Positions 18,013 through 26,283 of a stretch of 64,000 nucleotides of DNA are shown piece after piece. The stretch is from positions 17,664 through 81,663 of the forward strand of contig PLMU01000009.1 in the NCBI GenBank assembly GCA_003142595.1, in the 5' to 3' direction. Every line of letters starts with the position of its first letter. Position 1 is the first letter of the stretch. The stretch comes from Phycisphaerales bacterium (lineage in GTDB: Bacteria > Planctomycetota > Phycisphaerae > Sedimentisphaerales > UBA12454). Position numbers and translations under genes: made by a program. The notes below the pieces were generated by a model, which saw only the letters and a program-made list of their open reading frames with translations, searched no databases and had not been told where the DNA came from.

Positions 18013-18714
18013 TTAATTCCTTGTTCTGTCACCGACTAATGTATCGGCGAAAAGATACATAAATGAACCGAGTGAATATACGGTGCTGTTTTGGGCATTT
18101 ATAAAATCATAATTTATTTCACCGGTGCTCACATTTTTCTTGCCATGAAATCCGTCATAATCGTGAAGCATCCATACTTCCATCGTGCCGAATCTTTTTG
18201 CGAACCAATCGTCTTCAATTTTCTTTCCGCCCAACATAGTATTGTATTCGTAACTTGAGTGTTCTTCCTTGAAATAAGATGAATTTTTATCCGGCCATCT
18301 GTCGGCAGGACATTTGAGGGCTTGGGGGCCGGAAAGATATTTGCCGATAACGCCATAAAGAGAAACAGAGTTTGGGTCATCCTGTTTGTTGGAATAAGGC
18401 ATATTATAAATTATCGGCATAACGTTTTTGTTGTCGTTGAGATACATTTGAAACCCGACCATGCAGCCGTGGAGATTTTCTTTGCACATGGTTCTGTAAG
18501 CGGTTCTGCGGGCTGCCGACAATGCCGGAATTAAAATACCCAGCAGCATTGCGATTATCGACATAACAACCATCAGCTCAACGAGGGTAAACCCACTTGC
18601 CAATTTATGGCAAAACCCCGGCTTAACCTCCGCATCGGGGTATTGATGCGGAGGTTTTAAAGCCGTGGCTGTACAAAAAAATGAGTGGGTAAAGGTTTTT
18701 TTTATATCTTTCAT
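18013..18714 (-). CDS. Type II secretion/pilin-like pseudopilin with unusually long leader
   Basis: A prepilin cleavage and methylation site SGFTLVELMVVMSIIAMLLGILIPALSAARR gives a classic type IV pilin-like N-terminus after processing by prepilin peptidase (cut after the G; Glu at +5). The mature part of about 190 residues includes CKENLHGCMVGFQMYLNDN, usual in the planctomycete DUF1559-like/pseudopilin group, without the H-X9-DG motif. The leader is about 41 residues where 6-25 is normal. It contains a perfect inverted repeat at the DNA level (18620-18664), so a palindrome may have been inserted in frame. The start codon is uncertain; no good ribosome site precedes 18714. Confidence 0.75.
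   Translation of the reverse strand: MKDIKKTFTHSFFCTATALKPPHQYPDAEVKPGFCHKLASGFTLVELMVVMSIIAMLLGILIPALSAARRTAYRTMCKENLHGCMVGFQMYLNDNKNVMPIIYNMPYSNKQDDPNSVSLYGVIGKYLSGPQALKCPADRWPDKNSSYFKEEHSSYEYNTMLGGKKIEDDWFAKRFGTMEVWMLHDYDGFHGKKNVSTGEINYDFINAQNSTVYSLGSFMYLFADTLVGDRTRN
18620..18664. repeat. Palindromic element inside the pseudopilin leader
   Basis: AACCTCCGCATC (18625-18636) and GATGCGGAGGTT (18645-18656) pair perfectly over 12 bp with an 8-base loop. GGCTT/AAGCC extends the stem by 5 bp beyond a 3-base bulge. It lies inside the coding frame upstream of the cleavage site. It could be a REP-like insertion or an attenuating hairpin in the mRNA. Confidence 0.7.
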
Positions 18715-18949
18715 ATTTTTTTTACTTGTTTACAGACTTTCAGATTTAATTCTGCCATTAGCAACAGTGGCGGGTTTTAAACGCCGGTAACAACTTTTTT
18801 TATTTTTTCAGCCATTGCCTATGCATCCCTTAGCGGATTGCGTCTTTCCAAGGTAAAAAGACGCTTAAAAGAGCGGGAATATTGCAGTGGAATGAGGATT
18901 TTTATAATTTTTTGTCGGCAAAGCCCGCCCAAATTGCCTATTTTATATT

Positions 18950-19369
18950 TTATTGCTGATTTGGTTTATCCTTGTCGACACAAGCCAATGCGGCTAATAA
19001 TTTTGATGCTGTTGCCGGGTCGATTGCTGCTGACGGTTCGGCAGAATCATTTACATCATCAGTGTTTAATCCATCCTTCTGCAAAGTTATAATATCCATA
19101 GCGGCTTTGCGGGCTGTCTCCTGATTCTCACTGCCGCAAAGCTCAATCAGCTTTGACGCGGCAAAAGGCGAATACTTCGACAATATTATCCTGCTCTGTC
19201 TTCTCGAAGCTCCGATTCTCTCTGCCATCTCATCGGCAAAATCCTTACCGGCCAGCCATTTATGCCAGAGTTTTCTGGAGATGTCGTAGCGTTTCAAAAC
19301 AACGATCTCATCTCCGCCGTTTTCAAATAATTCATCTAAAACGATTAATTGTTGTTTTGTTAATGACAT
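18950..19369 (-). CDS. Terminase-small-subunit-like HTH protein
   Basis: 139 residues. It opens MSLTKQQLIVLDELFENGGD and continues with a helix-turn-helix (IVVLKRYDISRKLWHKWLAG). Next comes a helical block ASRRQSRIILSKYSPFAASKLIELCGSENQETARKAAMDIITLQ, the layout of many small terminases (phBC6A51-type HTH). These recognise phage DNA for packaging and form rings with the large subunit. The C-terminal 35 residues are acidic, alanine-rich and probably disordered. ATG at 19369 has a clear GGAG site. It sits alone, 9 kb from the large subunit and on the other strand. The family call is by pattern and could also be a general phage HTH protein. Confidence 0.6.
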   Translation of the reverse strand: MSLTKQQLIVLDELFENGGDEIVVLKRYDISRKLWHKWLAGKDFADEMAERIGASRRQSRIILSKYSPFAASKLIELCGSENQETARKAAMDIITLQKDGLNTDDVNDSAEPSAAIDPATASKLLAALACVDKDKPNQQ

Positions 19370-19420
19370 AGTAAGACTCCTTAAAAAAAATGAAGATTGA
19401 AAAATTGTAGATTGAGGAAT

Positions 19421-19496
19421 TAGCCACAAAGGCATGAAGAAAAGTAATAAATAAATATATGTCAAAAAACTTTGTGTCTTCGTGCCTTAGCGGCTA
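19421..19496. repeat. Imperfect inverted repeat of a common intergenic phrase
   Basis: TAGCCACAAAGGCATGAAGA (19421-19440) and the reverse complement of 19477-19496 agree at 17 of 20 positions. Elements reading CACAAAGGCACGAAGA are frequent between genes in several phyla; I recognise the type, but its origin is unknown. It lies between the PEP-CTERM gene and the terminase-small-like gene. Confidence 0.5.
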
Positions 19497-19504
19497 TTGG
19501 TTAT

Positions 19505-20248
19505 TTATTTTTTGCGTCGCAGCATAAGTCCTGCGAATGCAAACAGACAAATCGTCGCCGGTTCAGGAACGACAACGATGTCATCGCTTGTAAGTGCCCC
19601 TATGTAAAAATCGTTATCCAATGCCGAACCGTTCTGCAATGTACCGGTTATTCTGCCGGTGAAATAGTCGTATCCTGACGGTATTGTTGCGTAACTCCTG
19701 AGACTGTCGCCGTGGTTTAAGGTCTGACCATCGATTTGGAAATTACTGCCGTAAAGATAGATTATGCCGTTGTCAGCCGTTCCTAAAATGCCGTCAATTG
19801 TACCGCCCCTGATTACACATATGCTATTGTCATATGCGTAAATATCACTTATACTGCCTTTCGGGGAATTAATAATCGAACCGCCGTTCATATAAATTCT
19901 GCTGTTATTATGAGCGGAAACATCCCCAATGAGTGAGCCGCTGTTAATCGTAATTATATTGTCGCCGTGCGTATCAATCGATACATTGAAGCCGTCAAGT
20001 GAACCGCCGTTAATAGTGACTGTACTTTTGTTAAAAGGCAGAATTATGCTTGCCTTTCCGCCGCTTAGCAGCTCAAGGTGTGTGCCCGGGTCGTTGGTTG
20101 TATTTTCATCCAGCCAGATAGTATCGTTTTGATATGTGTTATTATTTATTGAATGAGTTTGGCCATCGTCAAAATAAACAGGATTTGCTGAAACAAAGTT
20201 AATTATTGTCAGCATACAAACAAAAACTGCTAAAACCATCGTTTTCAT
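19505..20248 (-). CDS. PEP-CTERM sorting-domain protein
   Basis: 247 residues. A signal peptide (MKTMVLAVFVCMLTIINFVSA) is followed by a repetitive beta-solenoid-like body with short repeats of the form INGGSLDGFNVS, INSGSLIGDVS, MNGGSIINSPKG and IRGGTIDGILG. It ends in VVPEPATICLFAFAGLMLRRKK. This C-terminus is the PEP-CTERM signal: the PEP motif, a membrane span, then arginines and lysines. It is processed by exosortase, and cargo is usually linked to extracellular polysaccharide production. AGGAGAG precedes the ATG. The gene has a long leader and a promoter near 20435. The exosortase is not in this window. Confidence 0.85.
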   Translation of the reverse strand: MKTMVLAVFVCMLTIINFVSANPVYFDDGQTHSINNNTYQNDTIWLDENTTNDPGTHLELLSGGKASIILPFNKSTVTINGGSLDGFNVSIDTHGDNIITINSGSLIGDVSAHNNSRIYMNGGSIINSPKGSISDIYAYDNSICVIRGGTIDGILGTADNGIIYLYGSNFQIDGQTLNHGDSLRSYATIPSGYDYFTGRITGTLQNGSALDNDFYIGALTSDDIVVVPEPATICLFAFAGLMLRRKK

Positions 20249-20421
20249 AACTTCTCTCCTTAAAAAATATTATTTATTTCTGTCCGTGGAATCTTCCGGT
20301 TACGTTGAGAATTTAAAAAATGGAAATATAAGGATAGACTAAAACTCTCTGCTGCGTGAATTTCACTTCTTCGGCCTCCAACCATAACTTCTCCGACTTC
20401 TGCTCCAAATACTAATGCGAT

Positions 20422-20449
20422 ATTATACCATAAAAAGTATAATTGTTAA
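20422..20449 (-). promoter_or_regulatory. Sigma70-like promoter and 165-nt leader of the PEP-CTERM gene
   Basis: On the minus strand TTAACA (20449-20444), a 16-bp spacer and TATAAT (20427-20422). Transcription should start near 20415, giving a leader of about 165 bases. The first part of the leader is purine-rich with three GGAG-type words and the palindrome GTGAAATTCAC. GGTTGGAG is shared with the dockerin leader at 15.7 kb. Confidence 0.55.
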
Positions 20450-20468
20450 CAAAAAATGTCTTAATGTC

Positions 20469-20855
20469 TTATTTTTCTGCGCCGGATAAATGCTTGTCGC
20501 ATAGAGGATAAACGATAACCAGTTTTTCCGCCGCTAAACCCTGATACTTTGCGTAAATTGTAAATTGCTGCTGCTGATTTTGCTTGAACGTCTCAATAAT
20601 TCCGCCCAGATTAATCACCGCATGCTTATCAGGATTAACCGTAATGCTTGCATCAGGAGTAACCTCTACGATTGAGCCGTTATCATAGATTGCTGCGACG
20701 TGAAAAACGTTTTGTGTATTTTCAGGCACGGCATTTGGGCCGATGATGTTAATGCTCGTTAATTTTGGTTTCACCTGCCCTGACGATGCAAAAACACAAA
20801 AGCCGGCGATTGCAAGAACCGCAAGAATCGTGGAAAGTAATATTATCTTCTTCAT
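20469..20855 (-). CDS. Small exported protein with Ig-like (Big-2-like) domain
   Basis: 128 residues with a signal peptide (MKKIILLSTILAVLAIAGFCVFA) and one beta-sandwich-like domain. LTSINIIGPNAVPENTQNVFHVAAIYDNGSIVEVT resembles the start of bacterial Ig-like group 2 domains, which recur in surface proteins. It ends with one cysteine near the C-terminus. GAAGG precedes the start. It lies between phage-like replication genes and the PEP-CTERM gene on the same strand, but the gaps (about 120 and 220 bp) suggest a separate unit. Function unknown. Confidence 0.65.
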   Translation of the reverse strand: MKKIILLSTILAVLAIAGFCVFASSGQVKPKLTSINIIGPNAVPENTQNVFHVAAIYDNGSIVEVTPDASITVNPDKHAVINLGGIIETFKQNQQQQFTIYAKYQGLAAEKLVIVYPLCDKHLSGAEK

Positions 20856-20977
20856 AACCTTCTCTTGAATTTAAAAAAAATGGGATTATTCTTCCTGCCT
20901 TTTAATTCTCCGTCGTCCATTACAGAACAAGAAGATATTATATCTTCTTTTAATGCAAAATCAAGCAAAATATACGG

Positions 20978-21841
20978 TTATTTCTTAGTAAAATCGCCGA
21001 ATTCCGACTTAAATCTGCTGACAAAATAGGCGAGCGGGTTTTTAATGCCGGGCTTGCTCTTTGCTTCTTTAGCCAAATCGGATGCCTTGGCAAAAAGCTC
21101 ATCTGTCATCGGGCTGTGCTTTTCATACAGGTGCTTTATCATTTCATAAAATGTCGTAGTATCGCTGTTGATGTTTTTGCTGTGCGGAAAATACCTCTGC
21201 ATGACAAGCGACCATTCATATTTTGCCCTGTTCCAGTCCCAGAGCGGCCGAGCCGAATCCGAACTGGAAGAAGAATTTTTTAACGACTTCTGCGAAGAAT
21301 CCTTTGCTTTCAAAAGAATATCGCTCAGACAATTGCCCAGATTTCCTGATGCCTGTTTTTTAGGCTCCTGCTGTTGAGTTTCGTTCTGTTCTGTTTGGTT
21401 CTCTTCGGTTTCGTTATATAACAATTTGACATCACTGTCATCGTTTGTCTGGAAGTCAGACAGTTTCAGCCAGTTTATTCTTTCATCAGTAAGAATCGCC
21501 AGCGCCTTTTCAATAATCTGGTTTTCACAGCCAAACTCAAACGCCAAATCTTCTGCCGACAAAGGCTTTTGCTGTTCATCGAGCAGCCAGCCGCGGAAAG
21601 CTCTGTCCCTGTTTGCGGCAATTTCCAGAAACATACAGAAAAAGCCCAGAACCGCCGGTGCGTCTTTGCCCGCCGCTCTCAGCAGCTTGCGGTAAGCCAT
21701 GCCGTTGCTTTCGCTGAAAATTTTCAGCCTTACAAAGGGGAGAGAACTTTTGCGGTATCTCTTTGTCTGTTCATTGGCCGGCTTGCCCTCAGGCCCTACC
21801 TCATATTTACTGTCCCAGTCAGTTATTCTGTATGCATTCAT
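20978..21841 (-). CDS. Phage replisome-organizer-like protein
   Basis: 287 residues. The N-terminal 140 residues resemble phage replication-initiation proteins: PFVRLKIFSESNGMAYRKLLRAAGKDAPAVLGFFCMFLEIAA, followed by LSAEDLAFEFGCENQIIEKALAILTDE, a winged-helix type segment. A low-complexity linker of Q, E, N and S follows. The C-terminal 90 residues (WSLVMQRYFPHSKNINSDTTTFYEMIKHL and later NPLAYFVSRFKSEFGDF) look like a DnaD/loader-interaction domain. The ATG overlaps the end of the ParB-like gene and uses GGGACTG inside it, so the two are translationally coupled. The call rests on architecture; no replication origin was identified. Confidence 0.5.
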   Translation of the reverse strand: MNAYRITDWDSKYEVGPEGKPANEQTKRYRKSSLPFVRLKIFSESNGMAYRKLLRAAGKDAPAVLGFFCMFLEIAANRDRAFRGWLLDEQQKPLSAEDLAFEFGCENQIIEKALAILTDERINWLKLSDFQTNDDSDVKLLYNETEENQTEQNETQQQEPKKQASGNLGNCLSDILLKAKDSSQKSLKNSSSSSDSARPLWDWNRAKYEWSLVMQRYFPHSKNINSDTTTFYEMIKHLYEKHSPMTDELFAKASDLAKEAKSKPGIKNPLAYFVSRFKSEFGDFTKK

Positions 21842-22472
21842 TTTTCAGTCCCTTGATATATGATTTTGATATTTTTGTTATTGCCGCGGCAAGTTTTTCA
21901 GATTTGGTTTGAGAAGATTTATTTTCAATCGCTTTTTCTAATGCCGACTCGACTGTTTTAATCTGTTCATCGGTAAGGAAGAAAATCAATGTATTCAAAA
22001 ACGCTTTTGCATTGTCCGCAAACTGCGGCAGCGATTTTGTAATGTCTTTTAATCTCTCTATCGCCTGCTTGGTATCAGGCAGTAATTTACAAAGCTCCGG
22101 AACGCTGAATTTTTCTGAAAGATTCTTGTAAAGAGACGCTTTGGAAGCCAGTTCATCTTTGCCGCCAAGTCTGTTGAGCGTCGCAAGAAGCAATCTTGCC
22201 GCATCGTCGTCAACATCCCACTGGACGCAGTTAGCAAATGTTTCGCCGATTTGTTTAAGAGCCGCTGCGCGATGATGGCCGTTGATGATTTGAAAATGAT
22301 TTTCTCCCGCCAAATCGGGATCAGGATGTTTTCTGACAATCAGCGGCTCATAGTTGTGCGATTGTTTGATATGGCGTTTGAGTTTTTCAAAGTTAGCCTT
22401 TGCCATCCTGTTCGGATTTTCAGGATGCGGCAAAAGCTTGTCTAATGGGATACGAATGATTGTATTTTGCAT
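21819..22472 (-). CDS. ParB/Srx-like domain protein
   Basis: 217 residues. The first 100 hold the ParB N-terminal fold: IRIPLDKLLPHPENPNRMAK, the loop PLIVRKHPDP, and the signature INGHHRAAALKQIGE (GHHR at residues about 65-68). In ParB this pocket binds CTP; related phage proteins have nuclease or modification-associated roles. The C-terminal half is helical (QIKTVESALEKAIENKSSQTKSEKL) with no ParB HTH of the plasmid kind. No ParA is nearby, so chromosome partition is unlikely. It overlaps the replication-like gene by 23 bp. ParB-like genes beside small terminases are a common phage arrangement. Confidence 0.7.
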   Translation of the reverse strand: MQNTIIRIPLDKLLPHPENPNRMAKANFEKLKRHIKQSHNYEPLIVRKHPDPDLAGENHFQIINGHHRAAALKQIGETFANCVQWDVDDDAARLLLATLNRLGGKDELASKASLYKNLSEKFSVPELCKLLPDTKQAIERLKDITKSLPQFADNAKAFLNTLIFFLTDEQIKTVESALEKAIENKSSQTKSEKLAAAITKISKSYIKGLKNECIQNN

Positions 22473-22533
22473 AGAGGATTTTCCTTATAGAAAAAAGTTT
22501 GATTTATGTTCTACTAAGAGATAGATTGAATTT

Positions 22534-23943
22534 ATGGAAACGGATAAATTGAGTAAGAAAGCAAAACCTTTCATTTTGTTCACTCTGCTGGTTTCGTTAC
22601 TGAATCTTGTCGGCGGATGCGCATCTCTGCCAAATGTTTCTAAAATGATTATCGAGAAGCAGGACGCGAACAAACCGCATCAAATCATTTCGGCACAGGG
22701 GCCGCTATCTGACAGTGAAAGCCAGGCCATTATTGAACAGTTAAAAAGAACTGTTCCTCCTACCGATATTCTGACTGACTATTTGGCGGTTATGGATACA
22801 TGGGGCATAACACCTCTGACAAGCGGCAACAAGGTCACGCTCCTGGCCAATGATACTGCTTCTTACGCCGCGATGTTCAAAGCGATACAGAACGCTAAAG
22901 ACCATATTAATATTGAAACCTTTTTCATTGAAGATGACGAGATCGGCCACAAATTTTCGCAGCTCCTGCAGCAGAAACAGCTGCAAGGTGTCCAGGTTAA
23001 TATTATCTATGACAGCTTTGGCAGCAGCAAAACTCCCGTTTCCTTTTTCAAACACCTGCAGGACGCCGGGATTAACTTAGTAGAATTTCATTCGACAAGT
23101 CCGCCCGGGACTTCGGGGCCATGGCTGCAATTGCGTTTCGATCACCGCAAGATTCTGATTGTCGATGGTACTCTGGCAATCACTGGAGGTGCCAATGTAA
23201 GTCGGGGTTGCTCGCTGAAGGGTTTTGGAGCGAAAAATGGCAAGAAACCAGCAGTAACCTGGCGTGATACCGACGTTCAAATTGAAGGTCCTGCTGTTGG
23301 GCAGCTTCAAAAGCACTTTCTCGACACCTGGCAGCAGCGAGGCGGACAAAAACTCGCCAAACGGAGCTATCTCCCACAGCTGAAAGAAGAAGGAAACGTT
23401 CTTGTTCGAATAGTCGCCAACTCTCCCGGAGAGCATAAAAGACAGACCTTTGTTATGTATGTCTCGGCCATCACCTTTGCCCGGCATTCCGTGCATCTGA
23501 CTACCGCATATTTCGTCCCCGACAAGCAGATAACCAAAGCCTTGACAGATGCAGCCAAACGCGGCGTCGACGTAAAACTAATTCTCCCCGCGCTCAGCGA
23601 TTCCCCGATGTCCGTAGAAGCCGGACGGTCTTATTATTCCGGGCTTTTGAAGGCAGGCGTGAAAATATACGAATACCGCAAAGCCATTCTGCATGCCAAG
23701 ACCGCCGTAATTGACGGCATCTGGTCAACGGTCGGCTCAACCAATATGGATTATTGGAGTTTTTTAAGTAATGATGAGATCAACGCCGTTGTTCTGGATG
23801 GCCAATTCGCGGCTGAAATGGAATCGCTGTTCGAAAAGGACATCGGGCAATCCGATCAGATTAAATTGAAGGACTGGAAAAAACGCCCATTCTTCTCCCG
23901 CCTCGGCGAGTCATTCGCACGCCTATTCGTCTATTGGCTGTAA
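22534..23943 (+). CDS. Phospholipase D / cardiolipin synthase family lipoprotein
   Basis: 469 residues with two HKD motifs, HRKILIVDG near residue 205 and HAKTAVIDG near 390, each followed by a G-[ST]-x-N block (GGANVS; GSTNMDYWS). This is the bacterial cardiolipin synthase layout, which joins or transfers phosphatidyl groups through a phospho-histidine. The N-terminus has a basic start, a hydrophobic segment and a lipobox LVGGC, so the enzyme is probably anchored outside the cytoplasmic membrane rather than carrying the two membrane helices of ClsA. It is divergent from the ParB-like gene and followed by a membrane protein 84 bp on. The exact lipid substrate is not known. Confidence 0.85.
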   Translation: METDKLSKKAKPFILFTLLVSLLNLVGGCASLPNVSKMIIEKQDANKPHQIISAQGPLSDSESQAIIEQLKRTVPPTDILTDYLAVMDTWGITPLTSGNKVTLLANDTASYAAMFKAIQNAKDHINIETFFIEDDEIGHKFSQLLQQKQLQGVQVNIIYDSFGSSKTPVSFFKHLQDAGINLVEFHSTSPPGTSGPWLQLRFDHRKILIVDGTLAITGGANVSRGCSLKGFGAKNGKKPAVTWRDTDVQIEGPAVGQLQKHFLDTWQQRGGQKLAKRSYLPQLKEEGNVLVRIVANSPGEHKRQTFVMYVSAITFARHSVHLTTAYFVPDKQITKALTDAAKRGVDVKLILPALSDSPMSVEAGRSYYSGLLKAGVKIYEYRKAILHAKTAVIDGIWSTVGSTNMDYWSFLSNDEINAVVLDGQFAAEMESLFEKDIGQSDQIKLKDWKKRPFFSRLGESFARLFVYWL

Positions 23944-24027
23944 ACATTATTTGCCTCTTTTTTGTTTTTTCTCGATTTGCAGCAGAAAAGGTCTATAATA
24001 GCAAACCTCTTTTTGAAAAGGTGGACA

Positions 24028-24807
24028 ATGATTTCAATTATAATTGGTTTGATAACTTTTGCCTGTGTCTTCGGCGGGGCGATGCTTGGTATGTGGCTTC
24101 GCGGTGTTTTGCCTGACCATCATCTGCGTGATGATTCGAAGGATGCTATGAAGGCCGGGATTGCAATAGTTGCCACGCTGTCTGCCCTTGTCCTTGGTCT
24201 GCTGATTAGCTCGGCAAAGGATTCATTGGACTCGATGAATGCCGCCTTTACGCAAAACGGCGCCAGGATAATTATGCTTGACCGCGTCCTTTGCTTCTAC
24301 GGGCCCGAAACGCAGGAAATCCGCCGGCAATTGAAGGACACCGTGCAAACAATGGTCGACAGGATGTGGCACAGGGACAAAATTAAAAAAAATAATGATA
24401 TTAATAATGCAAAAACGCAAACCGCAAAGAGGACCGATGGAATGGAGCTTATTGTAGATGACCTGCGGAAACTGACTCCACAAAACGATTCTCAGCGGCT
24501 GCTTCAAGCCCAGGCTTTGCAGATAGGCAACGACCTGCTGCAATCGCGCTGGATGGTAATAGAGCAGGCGCAGATTACGCTGCCTACGGTATTTCTTGTG
24601 ATACTTATATTCTGGCTTACAATTCTTTTCATCAGCAGCGGCCTGTTCTCTCCATATAATTCAACGGTTATCATAGTTTTGCTTATATGCGCGATGTCGG
24701 TATCCTCGGCAATTTATTTGGTTGAGGATATGAGCCGTCCATTCCAGGGGATGATGAAAGTTTCCAGCGCTCCGCTTGAAAAAGCACTCGAACGTCTCGG
24801 CAAATAA
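24028..24807 (+). CDS. DUF4239-like membrane protein
   Basis: About 259 residues with four hydrophobic segments, two near the start (ISIIIGLITFACVFGGAML and an alanine-rich span around ATLSALVLGLLISSA) and two in the last third (VFLVILIFWLTILFISS; VIIVLLICAMSVSSAIYLV). The text LPDHHLRDDSKDAMKAGIAIVATLSALVLGLL followed by S-K-DSLDSMN matches the start of DUF4239 (bestrophin-like) proteins. The ATG at 24028 with AGGTGG in front is preferred over an upstream in-frame ATG. A terminator follows directly. Possibly an anion channel or scaffold; role unknown. Confidence 0.65.
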   Translation: MISIIIGLITFACVFGGAMLGMWLRGVLPDHHLRDDSKDAMKAGIAIVATLSALVLGLLISSAKDSLDSMNAAFTQNGARIIMLDRVLCFYGPETQEIRRQLKDTVQTMVDRMWHRDKIKKNNDINNAKTQTAKRTDGMELIVDDLRKLTPQNDSQRLLQAQALQIGNDLLQSRWMVIEQAQITLPTVFLVILIFWLTILFISSGLFSPYNSTVIIVLLICAMSVSSAIYLVEDMSRPFQGMMKVSSAPLEKALERLGK

Positions 24808-24814
24808 AAGATAA

Positions 24815-24842
24815 AAGGCCGGCCTAAAACCGGCCTTTTTTA
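24815..24842. terminator. Intrinsic terminator (bidirectional)
   Basis: AAGGCCGG (24815-24822) and CCGGCCTT (24830-24837) form a perfect 8-bp stem, followed on the plus strand by TTTTTT. On the minus strand the stem leads into TTTTATCTTTT. It ends the DUF4239-like gene and probably also the GNAT operon arriving from the other side. Confidence 0.8.
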
Positions 24843-24888
24843 TTTATTTTTTCTCATATGAACTTGTAAAATAACTGAAATACTTTTC

Positions 24889-25629
24889 TTAAATCTTTAA
24901 TTTCACATCAGCGTTTCGCCAAAGATAATAAACAGGTCTGTCTGAAAGTCTGCTGATGAATAATTCCGTTCTTTTTGAACAATCCGGCAGATTTCTCGCC
25001 CCTCTGCCGTAGGCGGTAAGAAAATCGGTAATCTGTTTATCAATAAAACTCTTTGCCTTTCCGCCAAGGCTTTGCAGTTTATTGTGCGTTGCTTCAATAT
25101 CGACAAGATCGCTGGTTTCAATGCCGACGGCGCTGAGAGCCTGTCGCAGTTTTACGCTTCTTGTCGGCTCAGTTCCTTCAAACTTCATCATTCCCGCTTT
25201 TTCAAAAAAAGGATTTACCTTTCCCATCACGGCCAGAGCCTCGATATAAGGCATATTCAAAAGCGGCATTGTCTTTTCGACCAATTCATACGCAAGGCCC
25301 AAAGCTCTGTATCGCGGCTCAATTACAACCCTTGCTATTGTGCGTATGTTTTGATTGATTAGCTGCATATTTACAGAGCTTGAGCCAAGCTGGGTGAATA
25401 ATCCTTTTGTCGCGATATTGCGGAGCTGAACCGCACAGGCAGGCATTGAATAAATTATTATCCCGACGATTGGTTCAATTTGTTCTCGCATTGGGTGGGT
25501 GTCGATGATTTTATAAACAGCCGATACAGGACCGGTCTTGCCGTCGCGGTAGTGGAATCTGCTCAACGGTTTGTAGTCAGCGATAGTTCCGGGAACGATT
25601 TTCAGATATTTTTTTATTGTGCATTGCAT
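24889..25629 (-). CDS. GNAT acetyltransferase-like protein, COG2401-type
   Basis: About 247 residues with a GNAT core. ARVVIEPRYRALGLAYELVEKTMP carries the acetyl-CoA-binding R-x-x-x-L-G-L pattern, and YIEALAVMGKVNPFFEKAGMMKFEG is typical of the acetyltransferase half of COG2401 proteins (an ABC-type ATPase fused to an acetyltransferase). Here the two halves are separate adjacent genes. The ATG at 25629 has AAAGGTAA upstream and follows the ATPase stop by 5 bp. Phage Mom, a DNA-modifying enzyme, also has a GNAT fold, so a DNA or ribosomal substrate is conceivable, but nothing here proves one. The last residues are polar with no extra domain. Confidence 0.65.
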   Translation of the reverse strand: MQCTIKKYLKIVPGTIADYKPLSRFHYRDGKTGPVSAVYKIIDTHPMREQIEPIVGIIIYSMPACAVQLRNIATKGLFTQLGSSSVNMQLINQNIRTIARVVIEPRYRALGLAYELVEKTMPLLNMPYIEALAVMGKVNPFFEKAGMMKFEGTEPTRSVKLRQALSAVGIETSDLVDIEATHNKLQSLGGKAKSFIDKQITDFLTAYGRGARNLPDCSKRTELFISRLSDRPVYYLWRNADVKLKI

Positions 25630-25633
25630 AAAA

Positions 25634-26283
25634 TTACCTTTGATTTTTATAAACAACTTCAGCGTCGCCCGCTAAATGTTTAATGACAATCACTTCCGGC
25701 AGCAAATCAGCCAGTAAATCATCGTGTGAGCTTGCAAGGATAAAGATTTTGCCTGTCTTTGTTGCGAATTTTCGCAGGTTATGACTGATTACGGCAGCGG
25801 TTACCCTGTCTAATTGGCTGCAGAACTCATCTGCGAAGATGAATTGTTTGTCGTCTGCCAGTGCTTTTGCGATTCGGTAGCGGTATTTCTGTCCTTCGCT
25901 CAGATTTGCCGGTGAATTAAGAACGCAAAAGACATCTGTCAGGCCCGCATTGCTTAAATTCCTGAGAGTATCAAGAAATCCGCCCGGCACACAGTCAACG
26001 CAGGATTTATCGCTCGGCAGGGGGGGATGTCGTCGATGTTAATTTTATTATCGCAGGCAAATGAATTGAAAAATTCTCTAAGCAGAACGCTTTTGCCGCT
26101 GCCTGACGGGCCGGTGATGTAGGCAATTTCGCCGGTGGATATTTTAATCTCACATTTGTGTGTGACAGTATTATTTTTCAGTCTCTGGACTGTTATGCCG
26201 AACGCCCGCATAACATCGGAGATTTTTTCGGTTACAGGCAGAACCCAGTCGAATTTTTTATTTGCGGATAATGTAGTAGTCAT
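25634..26283 (-). pseudogene. ABC-type ATPase (COG2401-like), frameshifted at a G7 tract
   Basis: A soluble ABC ATPase read in two frames. The first piece (26283-25954) has Walker A GPSGSGKSVLLREF; the second (ending 25634) has signature LSEGQKYRYRIAKAL, Walker B FIFADEFCSQLDR and an H-loop LASSHDD. They join if one base is added to the run of seven G at 26020-26026 (C7 on the coding strand), giving the continuous IPPLPSDKSCVDCVPGGFLD. No membrane segments are present. It overlaps the HTH gene upstream (ATGA) and is 5 bp from the GNAT gene. The break may be a true mutation, a phase-variable tract or a sequencing error. Confidence 0.75.

Noticed and set aside
18838..19092. Plus-strand ORF of 84 codons opposite the terminase-small-like gene
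   Set aside because: Antisense shadow with no ribosome site and no plausible composition.
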